Origin: Mycogone perniciosa
Lineage: Eukaryota > Ascomycota > Sordariomycetes > Hypocreales > Hypocreaceae
Direction: 5' to 3'
DNA length: 64,000 nt
Assembly: GCA_025331125.1 (NCBI GenBank)
Contig: JAOALB010000109.1
Coordinates: 124,001 to 188,000 of the forward strand
Under the pieces are notes generated by a model. That model was given only the letters and a program-made list of their open reading frames with translations. It searched no databases and was not told the DNA's origin. The translations under genes were made by a program, and so were the position numbers. Below are positions 61,101 to 64,000 of this stretch, piece after piece. Numbering within the stretch: position 1 is the stretch's first letter; the number at the start of each line of letters is the position of its first letter.

Positions 61101-64000
61101 ATTTTATAGACATATACCTTATATTCCCTAAAGGTATTTAAAAAGATTAGGATATTATTAAGTAAATAACTGCAAAAATATTAAAGTATTCTTTTAATAT
61201 ATTATTAAGTATTTTTTAGAATATTATAAAAGTATTAATAAAGCTAAAAAGTATAATTAAGTATTTAAATAAGTTATATTTAATTTAAAAGGCAGTTATT
61301 TATTTATATCCGTTTTTAATATAAATAAACTTATAAGCGCCTTTAAAATCTAGCGCTATAAACCACTTTTTCCTATATAGTCTATCCTTTAATTCTATAA
61401 TTAATAATAATACTATTTTATCTTTAATAGTAACTTTATTAAACTATTAATAATTTATAATTAATTATAGTTTATTTCTTTTCTTTAATATAAATATAAT
61501 AGAATAGCTTATTTCCAATAAAAAGGGTTAAATATATCTTTTAATTAATGTATTATTTAAGTAATTATATAGGCTTTTAAGCTTTTTTTATTTAAGTTAT
61601 AAATCTAATAAAAGGTAGTGCTAGTATTATCTTTAAGCTTAATTATATAATCCTATTAACTATATTTTAATAGCTTTATATTAAGTGTTTCTTTAAATAG
61701 CTTATTATACTTTTAGTATTCTTTAAAGATATTCTATAGTTATTTTAATAATACTGCTATTTTAAGGCCTTTTTTTAAGTATTTTATTAATATTATTAAA
61801 TACTTTTTATAAAAAGGCAATTATTTTTTAAATTTATTTATCATTCCCTTTACTTTACTTAAATCTTATTTTTAAATAGATTATTTCTATAATTAAATTA
61901 AAGGTAACTTTTTTAATTCCTTTTATTAAGTTATTTAAAGGTTCTATATTTTAAGATTTCTTCCCTATAGCTATATCCTTTTTAATAATTCTAATCGCTA
62001 AAAAAGCTTTATTATTACACTAATAAAGCTAACTGTTTTCCTAGTTAATATTAAAGCTATTACTTTTTAACTAAAAATAACTAAAAATAATATTATAGCT
62101 ATCGATATTTACTATATTACAGGGAACTACCTTTTTATATTTCATCATTTTAAATTTAAAATAATTACTTTTTTACTTAACCTATTTATTATAATATATA
62201 AAGACTCCTCCTTTTACTTTATTAAGTTAATATAGTCTAATTTCCTTTTTTTAAAGTAATTATAAGCGATTTATAGTTATAGGTATAATATAATTGCCTA
62301 TTACTTTACTATCCATTAATATATATAACTAATATCCTTTAACTATTATTTTTAATTTAAAATATAGTAAATCTTTATTATTCCTTTTATTATTTAATAT
62401 TTTAAAAGATATAATTTATTAATTATTACTTTATAGCCCTTTTATAAGTAATATTAATTATTTTTTAATTCCTTTTTCCTTATATAGATTTTGCAGTTAA
62501 TTAAGGTTTTTTAAAGTAAATATTACCTTTTTTTACTATAGGCAGTTCCTTTATAGGTAATAAAGTTAAACTAGTTTTATATAGCTGTTTTATAATTTAA
62601 TTAATCTCTTTATCTTTTAAAGTAGGTTTATACTTTATATACTTTTATATTTACTATTTTTAAAGTTCTTTTTATAGGTAAATAATATATTCATCCTGTT
62701 AATAGTATATATAGTCTAGTAATAAATATAAAGTATTATTAGTTTCTTATATATATTAATCCTTTAACTTATTTGATTTATATATAATATACATTAAACT
62801 ATTATACTTTAATTAATATTATTAATTATAGTTAAACGTTTTATTATAATAAAAATACTATTTTATTAATTTCTTTAAATAATATATATAATACCCTTTA
62901 AACTTATATCCTTTAAGTTTTTATAGCTAATAATACTCTTTTAAAGTTTGAATATTCAATTTAATAATAATAATTTTAAAGTTTTAGTATTATATAGTTG
63001 TAATTTATTTTTAAAAGCATTATAATCTTATATTTATTTTATACGATAAAATAAGATTTTAATTAAAAATATATTGTATTTTATTTTCCTTTAAAAGTAT
63101 TTTAAATATTTATATATAACATAAATAATTTAAAATATAATATAATACTTTTTATAAATAAAGTTATTTATAGTATAGTCTTTTTATATATAAAAATATA
63201 TAGGCTTTTTATATATAGTAAATATAATTAAAATAGCTTTAATAGCTATTTTATTATTAATTTTATTTTATATATAAAGCTATTTATATAAGTGTAAATG
63301 TATTCTATTTTACTATATACTTATAGTAACTCTTTTAATTAAATTTAAGTAATATTTATTTAATTTACCTTTAAAGTTACTGTTTATATATAATATATTT
63401 TCTAGTTTTAAAAGTATAGTATTATATAGTAATAGTCTATATTATAAAGGGTTATTTTTATTTTTATTATTAAAGTTATTGCTTCAAGTCTATATTTGAT
63501 TGCTTATAGTAATTTAATTAAAATATTAATAGTTAATTATAATAACTATTTATTTATTTAAAATATTATTATTTTTATTTAACTTTATATAGCTAAAGTC
63601 TAGGTTTTATTTTATTAAACTATTTAAGTATAGTAAATATTTATTTCCTTTATTTTCTTTAAATATATCTTTAAAAATTAAAGATTTAAGTTTTAACTAA
63701 TATCCCTTTTAATTTATTATAAATATCTTTTTAAGTTATTGTAAGTATTATTTACTTTTATTTTTATAAAATTTATAAATAAAGCAGCCATTATTATAGT
63801 ATATAGTTTAGTTAAGTAATATATAATTAATAGTTTTTAAAACTATATTAACTTTTTATTTAAGTTTTAGTATAAGCTTTTAAGGTTTATTAATTTTTAG
63901 TTTTTATAAAGCTTTATAATCTTTTAAAATATATTTTAATTTATTATAGTTATAATAAATCACCTTTACTATTCCCTTTTAAATATCATTTAAATCTATT

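Larger units (their letters stand above)
35108..64000 (-). mobile_element. Outer Gypsy element, interrupted; runs past the window end
   Basis: The LTR is in two pieces, 35108-35232 and 58188-58465, split by the second Gypsy with target duplication TTCTA (35228-35232 and 58183-58187). The internal region 58466-64000 aligns in order with 15959-21600 of Gypsy copy 1, including the CCCCCTCCTAGTAA polypurine side, so it also reads on the minus strand. The part of its LTR toward 58465 differs from that of copy 1. Dense RIP; no frames survive. The far LTR lies beyond the window. Confidence 0.75.

Noticed and set aside
34740..64000. CRISPR-like, centromeric satellite or mitochondrial DNA explanation for the AT-rich block
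   Set aside because: LTRs with target duplications, polypurine tracts and degenerate RT motifs show nested retroelements; no tandem satellite or spacer pattern is seen.

Overview
The window looks like nuclear DNA of a filamentous ascomycete (Pezizomycotina). The reasons are a highly reducing polyketide synthase, short introns (44 to 125 nt, mostly 48 to 114) with GCTAAC-like or CTGAC-like branch points, fungal MFS, GT32 and fungal-specific transcription-factor families, and LTR retrotransposons so rich in TA and so full of stops that repeat-induced point mutation (RIP, C to T mainly in CpA) is the natural explanation. No frame of 60 codons or more survives in 15.6-22.9 kb or 34.8-64.0 kb.

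Gene-bearing part (1-15 kb and 23-34.7 kb). It opens with the 3' two thirds of an HR-PKS (KS end, AT, DH, degenerate methyltransferase region, ER, KR, ACP) killed by two stops and two frameshifts. Next come a minus-strand block of unrecognised small frames, a decayed MCT-type transporter, an intact SDR with a clean TATA box, and an intact two-exon GT32 glycosyltransferase. A CLC chloride-channel gene (minus strand) is cut in two by a 7.5-kb Gypsy element with a perfect 5-bp target duplication. Beyond it are an 886-bp hAT-type MITE with an 8-bp target duplication, a dead DHA1-like MFS gene, an intact four-exon DHA2-like MFS efflux gene and, divergent from that, an intact six-exon transcription-factor-domain gene without a zinc cluster. 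A small intact cupin gene with a signal peptide and bacterial appearance follows, then a metallo-beta-lactamase-fold fragment beside the repeat boundary.

Repeat part (34.7-64.0 kb). The elements are stacked like Russian dolls. An outer Gypsy (minus; begins 35108, runs off the window) has its LTR split by a second Gypsy (plus; 35233-58182; duplication TTCTA). The second Gypsy contains a Copia element (minus; 39090-52474), and the Copia contains a third Gypsy (minus; 44550-50703; duplication CTCCT). A LINE-ORF1-like block (55138-57174) and a duplicated 3' end of the second Gypsy complicate the right side.

Read together, the left part resembles a decayed secondary-metabolite neighbourhood (PKS, SDR, transporters, regulator) in which only the SDR, one efflux pump, the regulator, GT32 and the cupin remain readable. 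It abuts a RIP-degraded AT-rich block. All functional statements are inferred from motifs; no database search was possible.
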